From: Pseudomonas sp. URMO17WK12:I11
Lineage (GTDB): Bacteria > Pseudomonadota > Gammaproteobacteria > Pseudomonadales > Pseudomonadaceae
Length of the DNA stretch: 64,000 bases
Direction of reading: 5' to 3'
Assembly (NCBI RefSeq): GCF_007677725.1
Contig: NZ_VEDF01000001.1
Span: forward strand, 575,457 to 639,456
In this document: one piece after another, positions 17,919-25,852 of the stretch
How the letters are laid out: the number at the start of each line of letters is the position of its first letter
How positions within the stretch are numbered: position 1 is the first letter of the stretch
Program-made: the position numbers and the translations under genes
Notes under the pieces: model-generated
Told to the model about the DNA's origin: nothing
Seen by the model: only the letters and a program-made list of their open reading frames with translations
Databases searched by the model: none

Positions 17919-18239
17919 ATGATCATCTCCACCACCAGTCACCTCGATGGCCGCCCGATCGCTGAATACCTTGGCGTGGTCAGCTCCGAATCGGTGCAGG
18001 GCGTGAATTTCGTGCGCGACTTCTTTGCGCGCTTTCGCGATGTCTTCGGCGGTCGTTCGCAGACCCTGGAAAGCGCACTGCGCGAGGCTCGGGTGCAAGC
18101 GACCGAAGAGCTCAAGGCGCGCGCACGGGAAATCCATGCCGATGCCGTGGTGGGTGTGGATTTCGAAATCAGTATGCCGTCGGTGCAGGGCGGGATGGTC
18201 GTGGTGTTCGCCACCGGCACGGCCGTGCGCTTGCGATAG
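17919..18239 (+). CDS. YbjQ/UPF0145 family protein
   Basis: A 106-aa protein of the UPF0145 (DUF74) family, which forms pentamers. Family signatures are the opening IISTTSHLDGRPIAEYLGVVSSES, a central GGRSQTLESALREARVQATEEL helix, and HADAVVGVDFEISMP. Function is unknown; it is sometimes labelled a heavy-metal-binding domain without direct proof. The start follows CCAGGGAGCATCCC. Confidence 0.9.
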   Translation: MIISTTSHLDGRPIAEYLGVVSSESVQGVNFVRDFFARFRDVFGGRSQTLESALREARVQATEELKARAREIHADAVVGVDFEISMPSVQGGMVVVFATGTAVRLR

Positions 18240-18248
18240 CTAAATGCC

Positions 18249-18292
18249 ACTTGTCGGCTTCGGCAAGTTCGTCCAAGCAGTCTGCTTGTGAC
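18249..18292 (+). other. Two tandem RNA hairpins after the UPF0145 gene
   Basis: The first stem pairs ACTTGTCG with CGGCAAGT (one G-U) around a GCTT loop at 18249-18268. The second pairs CAAGCA with TGCTTG around GTC at 18274-18288, extended by GTC/GAC after a one-base bulge. Neither has a U-tract. They may stabilise the upstream mRNA's 3' end or belong to an untranslated leader. The gap 18240-18735 holds these, one weak small frame, and nothing else I can identify. Confidence 0.35.
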
Positions 18293-18375
18293 CGACTAGT
18301 CTGCAAATCACCGATCGCGTTTCCCAGGTTGGCTGTACGCCGACCGACGCGGTTGCTGCTGAGCGGAGACTGGGC

Positions 18376-18564
18376 ATGAGCGAGTCCTTTTTCGAAGACA
18401 TGAACGATGCGTTCCCCATCAATAGCCAGGTGCGCTGCGGACAGGCCGCGTTCCGCCTGGGTTTTGCCCACATGACCCTCGATGAATCCGAAGAGGTCAG
18501 GCCAGTACATCTGCAGCGGGCCAAAAAAGCCCGCTTCACGCCTCGAGTACCCGCGCGCAAATAG
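18376..18564 (+). CDS. Possible small protein (62 aa)
   Basis: A weak candidate. The frame starts MSESFFEDMNDAFPI, with GGAG 9 bases before the ATG, and ends in a basic tail (RAKKARFTPRVPARK). Codon use is acceptable but not strongly biased. There is no known motif. It fills part of a 496-base gap otherwise without genes. Confidence 0.3.
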   Translation: MSESFFEDMNDAFPINSQVRCGQAAFRLGFAHMTLDESEEVRPVHLQRAKKARFTPRVPARK

Positions 18565-18735
18565 GTGCTGGCGACAGCTGCACGATTGTGAGCGCGCTCG
18601 CACAATCCCCGCCGAACGGCAGGTTTATATCGAGGTTGTTTGATCCTGGGCAGGGTATGGGTGAGTTGCGCTCGCGGGTGCCAGGGGATTGTGGTTTTCT
18701 GGTGATGTATCCAGGAAACGGAGGATTGATTTTCC

Positions 18736-19050
18736 ATGCGAGTCAGGGACGAGACTTACTGGCAGTGGGCTGATGCGCAGCTGCACAGCCGCTGCCACGA
18801 TGAGGTATTGAGCGACGGTACAACACTGGACGTGCAGGTGCGTCTATCGCGGCTTGGCGCGACGCAGTTGTTTCTGGGGTTGTATGGGCAAGATGGCCAG
18901 GCGAAGCTTGAGGAATACTATGCCGCAAGGCCTGGTGAAACCATGACCCGAGCATTGGTGTGGGGCGTGAACCGGGCGCGGGCTTTGGCCATCGGCGCAT
19001 TGCCCATGCCCCGTCAGGCGCGTCGCGGCACGAAAAAGCCCGGCCTATGA
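18736..19050 (+). CDS. Conserved Pseudomonas hypothetical protein
   Basis: A 104-aa soluble protein, no signal peptide. Recognisable segments are ETYWQWADAQLHSRCHDEVLSDGTTLDVQVRL, GATQLFLGLYG and GETMTRALVWGVNRARALA. From memory similar proteins occur across the P. putida group with no assigned role. GGAGG lies about 12 bases before the start. Its last codons overlap the terminator hairpin of the convergent gene, which shapes the C-terminal GTKKPGL. Confidence 0.75.
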   Translation: MRVRDETYWQWADAQLHSRCHDEVLSDGTTLDVQVRLSRLGATQLFLGLYGQDGQAKLEEYYAARPGETMTRALVWGVNRARALAIGALPMPRQARRGTKKPGL

Positions 19051-19059
19051 GGGCCGGGC
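19033..19059 (-). terminator. Terminator of the gene at 19078-19410
   Basis: The stem GCCCGGCC / GGCCGGGC with a TATGA-type loop is followed on the minus strand by five T. It lies inside the 3' end of the convergent plus-strand gene, so both messages may end here. Confidence 0.85.
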
Positions 19060-19077
19060 TATTCGAAGGTGTCGAGC

Positions 19078-19410
19078 TCAGTTCAGCGCATCGATCACCT
19101 TGACTGCCTGCCGCTCACGGGCGGCGGGCCATTCTTGTTGCAGAACCTGCAGCACGCGCCCCACGAACTCGGTGTCGGCAGCGGCCTTCTTGCCGACGTA
19201 GCCCTGGCCACGGCGGTAGACCTTGAAGCGTGCGCGCATGCTGGGCAGATGCGCTTCGAATTCATCTTCGATCGTGTTTGGCGGCAGCCGGTCGAGGCGC
19301 ACTTCGCCACTCTGGCTGACCCACAGCAGGTGGTCATCGAGGCTGTCCTTGCGTACCGCGAACAGTTCGGCCAATTGATCGATGGTCGGATCGTTGTTCA
19401 AGTTCATCAT
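19078..19410 (-). CDS. Conserved hypothetical protein (110 aa)
   Basis: A small soluble protein with DQLAELFAVRKDSLDDHLLWVSQSGEVRLDRLP, then an acidic-basic FEAHLPSMRARFKVYRRGQGYVG and a C-terminal helix with QEWPAARERQAVKVIDAL. There is no cysteine and no membrane segment. It starts ATGATG with GGGGGC just upstream and ends at a strong terminator. The family was not recognised. The 261-base gap to ampC shows nothing distinct. Confidence 0.7.
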   Translation of the reverse strand: MMNLNNDPTIDQLAELFAVRKDSLDDHLLWVSQSGEVRLDRLPPNTIEDEFEAHLPSMRARFKVYRRGQGYVGKKAAADTEFVGRVLQVLQQEWPAARERQAVKVIDALN

Positions 19411-19671
19411 AAAGCCCCCATTACCTATTTGTTGTTGATTGTCACAGTTGGCGCCACAGGATGTAGCGCGCTACCAAGGCTGCTACCGCAGCATCGCAAC
19501 AGGGGCTTTCTCACGCTGCCTTTTGGACAGATTCCCGCTCCACGAACGGCCTGCGTTACCGCGCAGGCCGTCTGGAATACCCTTGCCACCGCTCCCGATC
19601 GGGGAGACGGCTTCACTATGCACAAGCGTCGAGAACCCCGTCAACCGTTTTGTAGTGAATATTTTTTCTCA

Positions 19672-20841
19672 CTACATATTGTCGGACAATCCATTTTCGG
19701 TGACTGAGCGGTCGAGTCTGGAAAGTATTTCGAAGGCCGCTCGCACGCGTGCTTCGTTGGGGTAGTTGCGGTTGGCAAGCAACACGATGGCGTTGCCCCG
19801 GGCCGGAATGAACGCGGCGTAGGCACCAAAGCCACTGGTGGAGCCTGTCTTGTTGTACCAGGCGGCTGGCACTGCAGGGAGCGGCGGAGCCAGCCGTTGG
19901 GTCGCTTGCGGCTCGAGCGCCACCCGCGAGCTGTTGCCCTCGAGGAGTTGAGGCAGGTCGACCGGGTAGGCATAACGTTCCCAGCCCAGGCCTTGAGTCA
20001 TGTTGCCGACCTTGAAGTAGCCGGCCTGGGTGGTGGATATCGCATTGCGCAGGGGCGGGGGCAGCTCAGCCGGTTGCATGTGCAGGCGCACGAAACGCAG
20101 CAGGTCGGTCGCGCTGGTCTTGATGCCGTAGGCTTCATCGGCGTAAGGGCCTGGGTTGACCCGCACTGGCTGGTTCTGCGCATCGTAGCCCTGCGCGTAG
20201 CGTGCCTGAGCGTCTTGCGGGACTTGCAGATAGGTGTGAGGCAAACCCATTCCGGGCAGCAGCTGCCCGGTCATGACCTGGGCGAACGTGCGGTGCTGGG
20301 CCCGCGCAGCCAGGTCGCCAAACAGCCCCAGGCTCGGGTTGGAATAGCAGCGCTGGGTGCCTTGCTCGCTGCGTGGCGTCCAGTTCTGGAAAAACGCCAG
20401 CACTTGCTCGGGCGTATGCACATGGTCGGGGAACTGCAGGGGCAGGCAGTCTGCGCTGTAGGCGCCGAGCGCAAGGACACTGGCCTTGCCCAGCGCAGTG
20501 CCGGCGAGCGCGGATTGGTAGTGCTCGGCAGGGGCGTTCAGGTCGAGTTTACCCTCGGCACTGGCCAAGCCGGCGAGGGTGGCGGTGTAGACCTTGCTCA
20601 GCGAGCCGATCTCGAACACGGTATCGGGGCTCACCGGCTGGCCGGTCGCCGTGTTGGCGACCCCGTAGCTGAAGTAGTGCGCCTGGCCGCCGGTGTAGAG
20701 AGCGACGGCCATACCGGCGATGTCATGGCGTTTCATCAGCGGCCGCACTACGTCATCCACCTGCTGCTGCAAAGGTTGAGCAGCATGCGCTGCGCTCAGG
20801 CTGAAGAGAACGAGCAATGAAGCAAGGTACCGGCGGGGCAT
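19672..20841 (-). CDS. ampC: Class C beta-lactamase (AmpC)
   Basis: A 389-aa periplasmic serine beta-lactamase. The signal peptide is cleaved near AAHA-AQ. The active-site motifs are complete: S80-L-S-K83, Y166-S-N168 and K331-T-G333. The length is normal for AmpC. It hydrolyses cephalosporins and penicillins. No ampR lies beside it; the divergent neighbour is a transporter, so induction cannot be judged from context. The stop is followed by an unremarkable stretch. Chromosomal ampC is common in this genus. Confidence 0.95.
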   Translation of the reverse strand: MPRRYLASLLVLFSLSAAHAAQPLQQQVDDVVRPLMKRHDIAGMAVALYTGGQAHYFSYGVANTATGQPVSPDTVFEIGSLSKVYTATLAGLASAEGKLDLNAPAEHYQSALAGTALGKASVLALGAYSADCLPLQFPDHVHTPEQVLAFFQNWTPRSEQGTQRCYSNPSLGLFGDLAARAQHRTFAQVMTGQLLPGMGLPHTYLQVPQDAQARYAQGYDAQNQPVRVNPGPYADEAYGIKTSATDLLRFVRLHMQPAELPPPLRNAISTTQAGYFKVGNMTQGLGWERYAYPVDLPQLLEGNSSRVALEPQATQRLAPPLPAVPAAWYNKTGSTSGFGAYAAFIPARGNAIVLLANRNYPNEARVRAAFEILSRLDRSVTENGLSDNM

Positions 20842-20959
20842 GCAAGGGTCCTTTCTGGCAAGTGTCCGTTGGGCGACACTGTTGGGGGTTACAGCGTTAG
20901 CAGGAAAAAACGCAAAACCTTATCCTCTGTCGTTGCACAACGACAAGATGGAAACTGTT

Positions 20960-21952
20960 ATGAAGTATTTGCGCATGTTATTCGACAACTTCACCTTGTG
21001 CCTGCTCGGGGTGGTGGTGATTGCTACCGTGCTGCCATGTTCGGGCGATGGCGCAGTGTATTTCGGCTGGTTGACCAACCTGGCGATCGGCCTGTTGTTC
21101 TTCTTGCACGGGGCCAAGTTGTCACGTGAAGCGATCATTGCCGGTGCCGGCCATTGGCGCCTGCATTTGCTGGTGTTCTCCTGTACGTTCGTGCTCTTCC
21201 CACTGCTGGGCCTGGCGTTCAAGCCGCTGTTTCTGCCGTTGGTGGGCAATGAGCTGTACCTGGGTGTGCTGTACCTGTGTGCGTTGCCGGCAACTGTGCA
21301 GTCGGCCATCGCTTTCACATCGCTCGCCCGCGGCAATGTGCCTGCGGCCATTTGCAGCGCTGCGGCGTCCAGCCTGATCGGGATCTTCCTCACGCCACTG
21401 TTGGTGATGCTGTTGCTGGGCGCCAGTGGTGATACTGGCTCAGGGCTCGATGCGGTGCTCAAGATCACCCTGCAGCTGTTGGTGCCCTTCGTGGCTGGGC
21501 AAATCGCCCGGCGCTGGATCGGCGCCTGGGTCAAGAACAACGCCCGCTGGCTGAAACTGGTCGATCAAGGCTCGATTCTGCTGGTGGTGTATACCGCGTT
21601 CAGCGAGGCAGTGGTGACCGGGCTTTGGCACACCGTATCGTCGCAGCACCTGGCCGGCTTGTTCGCCGTGTGCGGGATTCTGCTGGCCGTGGTGCTGGTA
21701 GGTACGCACTTGCTGGGCAGAGTGCTGGGCTTCAACCTCGAAGACCGCATCACGATCCTGTTCGCCGGCTCCAAAAAGAGTTTGGCCACCGGTGTGCCGA
21801 TGGCCCAGGTGCTGTTCGTCGGTAGCGGCATCGGCGCGATGATTCTGCCGCTGATGCTGTTCCATCAGATCCAGCTGATGGTGTGCGCCGTGCTGGCCCA
21901 GCGTTATGCCAGCCGCGAGCAGGCTGCCGAGCAGGTCGGCGCGTCGTCTTGA
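20960..21952 (+). CDS. Bile acid:sodium symporter family protein (SLC10A7/YfeH-like)
   Basis: A 330-aa inner-membrane protein with about ten helices. Family blocks are LTNLAIGLLFFLHGAKLSREAI near the start, ALPATVQSAIAFTSLARGNVPAAICSA in the middle, and FAGSKKSLATGVPMA near the end. The bacterial YfeH/SLC10A7 branch has no firm substrate. ATG at 20960 with GGAAACTGTT upstream is chosen; ATG at 20948 is possible. Longer frames reach into the ampC start and have no SD. Confidence 0.88.
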   Translation: MKYLRMLFDNFTLCLLGVVVIATVLPCSGDGAVYFGWLTNLAIGLLFFLHGAKLSREAIIAGAGHWRLHLLVFSCTFVLFPLLGLAFKPLFLPLVGNELYLGVLYLCALPATVQSAIAFTSLARGNVPAAICSAAASSLIGIFLTPLLVMLLLGASGDTGSGLDAVLKITLQLLVPFVAGQIARRWIGAWVKNNARWLKLVDQGSILLVVYTAFSEAVVTGLWHTVSSQHLAGLFAVCGILLAVVLVGTHLLGRVLGFNLEDRITILFAGSKKSLATGVPMAQVLFVGSGIGAMILPLMLFHQIQLMVCAVLAQRYASREQAAEQVGASS

Positions 21953-22075
21953 CGGTACCTGCGGCCCTGGTTGCCTGGCGTGATCGCCGGCAACTATGGC
22001 CGATGGGCGCTTTGACGGCCTTGGCGATCATGCCCTAGCGTTGTTGTCCAGGTGATCAGTCAATCAGGAGGCGCC

Positions 22076-22807
22076 ATGCCAGAGCAATGCAAAGTCGTGC
22101 TGGTGGTCGGGGCCGGTGATGCGACCGGCAGCGCCATCGCCAAGCGCTTCGCTCGTGAAGGCTTCGTCGCCTGCGTGACGCGCCGTCAGGTCGACAAGCT
22201 GCAGCCACTGCTCGAGGACATCCGCGCCAGCGGCGGGCAGGCCCATGGATTTGGTTCCGATGCGCGCGATGAGCAGGAAGTGGCTGAGCTGGTTGAAACC
22301 ATCGAGCGCGATATCGGGCCGATCGAAGCCTTCGTTTTCAACATCGGCGCCAATGTGCCCTGCAGCATCCTCGAAGAAACGCCGCGCAAATATTTCAAGA
22401 TATGGGAGATGGCCTGTTTCGCCGGCTTTCTCACCGCCCAGGCCGTGGCGCGGCGAATGGTCGGCCGCGAACGCGGCACCATCATGTTCACCGGAGCCAC
22501 CGCGGGCACGCGCGGGGCTGCCGGCTTCGCCGCGTTCGCCGGGGCCAAGCACGCCTTGCGGGCGTTGGCCCAGAGCATGGCCCGTGAACTTGGGCCGCGC
22601 AATATTCATGTCGCCCATGTGGTGGTCGATGGCGCCATCGACACCGCATTCATCCGCGACAGCTTCCCCGAGCGCTATGCCCTGAAGGATCAGGACGGCA
22701 TCCTCGATCCTGAGCATATCGCCGACAGCTATTGGTTCCTGCATGCACAACCGCGTGATGCGTGGACGTTCGAACTGGACCTGCGCCCGTGGATGGAGCG
22801 TTGGTGA
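22076..22807 (+). CDS. Atypical short-chain dehydrogenase/reductase lacking catalytic Ser and Tyr
   Basis: A 243-aa Rossmann protein with a normal cofactor loop (VVGAGDATGSAIAKRF) and SDR length. The catalytic block is altered: the YxxxK position reads F154-A-G-A-K158, and the Ser position falls in FTGATAG, giving Ala141. Only Lys is retained, so classical hydride transfer is doubtful. It may bind a ligand or use another mechanism. AGGAGGCGCC fixes the start. It lies 25 bases before a DsbA-fold isomerase gene, so the two form an operon that may act on the same aromatic or GSH-linked compound. Confidence 0.85.
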   Translation: MPEQCKVVLVVGAGDATGSAIAKRFAREGFVACVTRRQVDKLQPLLEDIRASGGQAHGFGSDARDEQEVAELVETIERDIGPIEAFVFNIGANVPCSILEETPRKYFKIWEMACFAGFLTAQAVARRMVGRERGTIMFTGATAGTRGAAGFAAFAGAKHALRALAQSMARELGPRNIHVAHVVVDGAIDTAFIRDSFPERYALKDQDGILDPEHIADSYWFLHAQPRDAWTFELDLRPWMERW

Positions 22808-22832
22808 ATACGCTGTGCCAGGAGTGTGATGC

Positions 22833-23426
22833 ATGAGCAAAACCGTGGAGTTCTACTTCGATATCGGCAGTCCAGCCAGTTACCTGGCCTGGACTCAGCT
22901 GCCTGCGCTGTGCCAACGACACGGCGCGCATTGGGTGTATCGCCCGATGCTGCTCGGTGCAGTGTTCCAGGCCACCGGTAACGCCTCACCCGCGATGGTC
23001 CCCGCCAAAGGCCGCTACATGTTCAAGGATCTTGCTCGCTACGCGCGTCGCTATGGAGTGCCATTTGGCTTGCCACCAGGGTTCCCGATCAACACCCTGA
23101 TGCTGATGCGCGGCGCCCTGGGCATGCAGTTACGCGAGCCAGGGCAATTCGAGGTGCTGTTGGCTGCGCTGTTCGACGGTCTGTGGGCGCAGCAGCTCGA
23201 TCTCGGCGATGCCGGGGTGCTGGATCGACACCTCGCTGAGGCCGGAATCGACCCAGACCGCTTCCATGCGCTTGCCGCAGACGCCGAGATCAAGTCCGAA
23301 CTCAAGCGCCTTACCGAGCAGGCCGTGGCGCGCGGTGTGTTCGGCGCGCCAACCCTGTTCGTCGAGGAGGAAATGTTTTTTGGCCAGGATCGCCTGGACT
23401 TCGTCGCCGAGGCGTTGAGCCGGTGA
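22833..23426 (+). CDS. 2-hydroxychromene-2-carboxylate isomerase-like protein (DsbA fold, GST-kappa type)
   Basis: A 197-aa thioredoxin-fold protein. The active-site start is VEFYFDIGSPASYLAW, with the GSH-activating Ser in GSPASY. The family C-terminus is RGVFGAPTLFVEEEMFFGQDRLDFV. NahD-type enzymes isomerise hydroxychromene carboxylates in naphthalene breakdown, but no naphthalene genes are here, so the true substrate is likely different. It is second gene of an operon with the atypical SDR. The start is preceded by AGGAGTGTGATGC. Confidence 0.88.
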   Translation: MSKTVEFYFDIGSPASYLAWTQLPALCQRHGAHWVYRPMLLGAVFQATGNASPAMVPAKGRYMFKDLARYARRYGVPFGLPPGFPINTLMLMRGALGMQLREPGQFEVLLAALFDGLWAQQLDLGDAGVLDRHLAEAGIDPDRFHALAADAEIKSELKRLTEQAVARGVFGAPTLFVEEEMFFGQDRLDFVAEALSR

Positions 23427-23458
23427 ACTCTGGCGTCTGACGGGTACGGCCAGGCGGC

Positions 23459-24004
23459 TCAGAAGTTGGCGGGTGTGTTGGCGCTGATGATTTCCGCTTC
23501 GTCCTGGCCAATGTTCTTGAAACTGTGCGGCAGGGTGGTGGGAATGTAGTAACCGTCGCCTGAGTTGAGGACGCTCACCTGGCCATCGACCCACAGCTCC
23601 ACGGTGCCGCGCGTGACCAGTCCGCATTCCTCGCCCTCGGCATGCACGATCGGCTCGCCGGAATCGGCGCCGGGCGCGTACAGTTCGCGCAGCATGCGCA
23701 TTTGCCGGGCTTCTACGCTGGCGCCTACCAGCAGCATGCGCAGGCCATTGCGGCCAAGGTCCGGTTGCTCGCTGGCCCTGAACACGAAACGCTCCTCACG
23801 TGCCGGCTCGTCGAAGCTGAAAAACTCGGCCAAGGACATGGGAATGCCTTCGAGCAGTTTTTTCAGCGAGCTGACCGACGGACTGACACGGTTTTGCTCG
23901 ATCTGCGAGATCGTCGAGTTGGTCAACCCGCTGCGCCGGGCCAGTTCCCGTTGAGAGAGGTTATTGCGCTCGCGCACCAGTTTGAGTCGTGTCCCCGTGT
24001 CCAT
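23459..24004 (-). CDS. PuuR/PauR-type transcriptional regulator (XRE HTH plus cupin)
   Basis: A 181-aa regulator. The N-terminal HTH contains LSQRELARRSGLTNSTISQIEQNRVSPSVSSLKKLLEG, followed by IPMSLAEFFSFD. The C-terminal cupin contains HAEGEECGLVTRGTVELWVDGQ, YYIPTTLPHSFKN. This layout is that of PuuR and PauR, repressors of putrescine/polyamine catabolism. No polyamine-catabolism gene adjoins it, and the spermidine genes are 14 kb away, so its target is unknown. The start at 24004 fits the family; the frame to 24133 has no support. Confidence 0.85.
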   Translation of the reverse strand: MDTGTRLKLVRERNNLSQRELARRSGLTNSTISQIEQNRVSPSVSSLKKLLEGIPMSLAEFFSFDEPAREERFVFRASEQPDLGRNGLRMLLVGASVEARQMRMLRELYAPGADSGEPIVHAEGEECGLVTRGTVELWVDGQVSVLNSGDGYYIPTTLPHSFKNIGQDEAEIISANTPANF

Positions 24005-24148
24005 AGCCGCCTTGTAATTAGAGGTGTTGAAAATAATGGGCGACGCATTAAAACATACTCTGCAGGCTTGCGCGCTGTGCGTATCAGGAGCGCTCGACCA
24101 CGCGCCAGTGCTGGCCCGAGCGGCGCGCTGCACGCTCGGGCCGAGCGG

Positions 24149-24682
24149 TCACTCGCCGCGCCCGACGGGGCCTGGCCACATGCTGCGCAACACACCGTCG
24201 CGGCGCACCAGTGCATGCATCAGCGCCGCCCCCAGGTGTATGAGCACGGTGGCGAACAACAGGTAGCCCGCCCAGCCGTGGGCCTGACGCAGCACGGCGT
24301 ACAGTTGCAGGTCGTGCGGGGCGATGGCCGGCAGTTGCAGTGGGCGCGGATAGCCGCCTGCAGAAAGCATCGCCCAGCCCAGCAGCGGCATCGCCAGCAT
24401 CAGGGCATACAGCAACCAGTGCGACGCCTTCGCAGCCAGGCGCTGCGGGCTTGGCAGGTCAGCGGGCAGCGCTGGGTGCGGCAGGCTCAGGCGCACACCG
24501 ATGCGGATGACCACCAGCAGCAACAGGGCCAGGCCAGTGGCTTTGTGCAGCTCGACCAGCAGGGGGTGGCGCGGCGACAAGTCGCCGACCATGCTCACGC
24601 CGATGAACAACATGCTCAGGATCAGCAACGCCATCAGCCAGTGCAGCAAGCGGGCGAGCGGATGGAAGGTAGCCGGCTTCAT
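24149..24682 (-). CDS. Cytochrome b561
   Basis: A 177-aa inner-membrane diheme cytochrome with four helices and the expected histidines (RLLHWLMAL, ELHKATGLA, ASHWLLYALM, QAHGWAGYLL). It overlaps the end of the catalase-like gene by 4 bases, so it is translationally coupled. It probably passes electrons between the quinone pool and its periplasmic peroxidase partner. Expression should follow the ECF-type promoter upstream of the operon. Confidence 0.92.
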   Translation of the reverse strand: MKPATFHPLARLLHWLMALLILSMLFIGVSMVGDLSPRHPLLVELHKATGLALLLLVVIRIGVRLSLPHPALPADLPSPQRLAAKASHWLLYALMLAMPLLGWAMLSAGGYPRPLQLPAIAPHDLQLYAVLRQAHGWAGYLLFATVLIHLGAALMHALVRRDGVLRSMWPGPVGRGE

Positions 24683-25725
24683 GGTTTTGCTCCTGTTCCC
24701 AGCGACTCGCGGCTGCGCCGGTTGAAAGATTCCGAGTAAGCCGCCGAGCGGGCGGCGAGAATGGGGTCGGCAGACGGCTCGATGCCGCTTGGCAAGATCA
24801 ACGGGTCGAAGTTCAGGTCACGACACGCGCCTTGCTCAGGTGCGTCGACGTGTTCGATCACCAGGCTTCCGGCGTCGATACTGCGGCGCTCGGCCGGCCA
24901 CGGCTTGGCCGGGTCGTCCACGGCATCGCCCGGGTCGGCCAATACCAGACGCAACGTCCAGCGCAACGGGCCCTGGGCCAGGCGCTGTTGCAGGTCGTGC
25001 TGCAGGAACAGCTTGTCGTCGACCTGGCCGGGCAGGGCGGCGAACGGGGTCTGCGGCTCGAGTTGCCAGCGCACCGGATGCGCCGTGCCGCTGGCATCGA
25101 TCAAGCGGAAGGCGTTGATGCTGTGATACTGGGTATTGGCGAAGCTGTCGCTGGGTTTATAGCTGGCCGCCCATTGGCGGAACGCCGCACTTTCGGGGTG
25201 AGCGGCGAAAAAAGCCTGCATCCTGGCAGGGTCCGGCTTGCCGGTGGCAGGGTCTGGGGTGCTGGCCAACACCTGCTGGTAGAAGCTCTGTGGGGTACTG
25301 ACGGCCAGGACCGGTGGGTTGTTCATGCCGGTGCGCCAGATTTGCCCGTCATCGGTGCTCAACTGAACCGCCAGGCTGCGCACCGCGATGGCCGTGTCGG
25401 GGGCGTACGGGTTGGCACCACCGATGGCGAAGCGGCCGATCACTGGCACCCGCGCCTGGCTGAACGCGCGCGCGGTGGACAGGCTGGCGGCTTGACCGCT
25501 GGGCTGGAAGTAACCGCTGATGCACAGGCCCTTGGAGTGATTCTTGCGGTAGCCGGGGTGATGCCCAGCCTGGGCCTCGAACGTGTCGATGATGCGTTGC
25601 GGGGTAAGCTCAGGGCTGCCGATCCAGCCGGCGGCATAAGCGAAGCCTGCGCCCAGCGCCAGCATCGCCGCGCCGATGCCCGCCAGGCGTAAAGCCTTGG
25701 CGGGGCCGTGCAAGGGTGAATTCAT
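24679..25725 (-). CDS. Catalase-family heme peroxidase (SrpA-like), exported
   Basis: A 348-aa short catalase-related protein. An N-terminal signal or anchor helix (AGIGAAMLALGAGFAYAAGWIG) places the enzyme in the periplasm. The distal heme side has KNHSKGLCISGYF with the essential His. The proximal Tyr lies in AAYSESFNRRS. At about 350 aa it is the small peroxidase form, not a full catalase. It is first gene of an operon with cytochrome b561, divergent from an ECF sigma gene. Likely role: removal of peroxide or peroxidation in the periplasm using b561 electrons. Confidence 0.9.
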   Translation of the reverse strand: MNSPLHGPAKALRLAGIGAAMLALGAGFAYAAGWIGSPELTPQRIIDTFEAQAGHHPGYRKNHSKGLCISGYFQPSGQAASLSTARAFSQARVPVIGRFAIGGANPYAPDTAIAVRSLAVQLSTDDGQIWRTGMNNPPVLAVSTPQSFYQQVLASTPDPATGKPDPARMQAFFAAHPESAAFRQWAASYKPSDSFANTQYHSINAFRLIDASGTAHPVRWQLEPQTPFAALPGQVDDKLFLQHDLQQRLAQGPLRWTLRLVLADPGDAVDDPAKPWPAERRSIDAGSLVIEHVDAPEQGACRDLNFDPLILPSGIEPSADPILAARSAAYSESFNRRSRESLGTGAKP

Positions 25726-25758
25726 GTGAGTGCTCCGCGTCGGTAAAAGTGCAAGTAC

Positions 25759-25783
25759 GACGCAGCCAGGCGAAACTTATTCC
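25759..25783 (-). promoter_or_regulatory. ECF-type promoter of the catalase-b561 operon
   Basis: On the minus strand GGAATA (25783-25778), 15 bases, then CGTC (25762-25759). The same motif and spacing occur on the plus strand toward the sigma gene. It ends 34 bases before the catalase start codon. Confidence 0.6.
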
Positions 25784-25790
25784 TTGGCCT

Positions 25791-25815
25791 GGAATAGATT
25801 TCACGATCAGCCGTC
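25791..25815 (+). promoter_or_regulatory. ECF-type promoter of the sigma/anti-sigma operon
   Basis: GGAATA (25791-25796), 15 bases, CGTC (25812-25815), the mirror image of the minus-strand element. It lies 38 bases upstream of the sigma ATG, consistent with autoregulation. Confidence 0.6.
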
Positions 25816-25852
25816 TGACCTTACACTGATCACCCAGCGCCCGGTACTGACC

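Noticed and set aside
21981..22030. 8-bp inverted repeat TGATCGCC / GGCGATCA after the BASS transporter
   Set aside because: Short arms with a 34-base loop and no U-tract; too likely by chance to call a terminator or operator.
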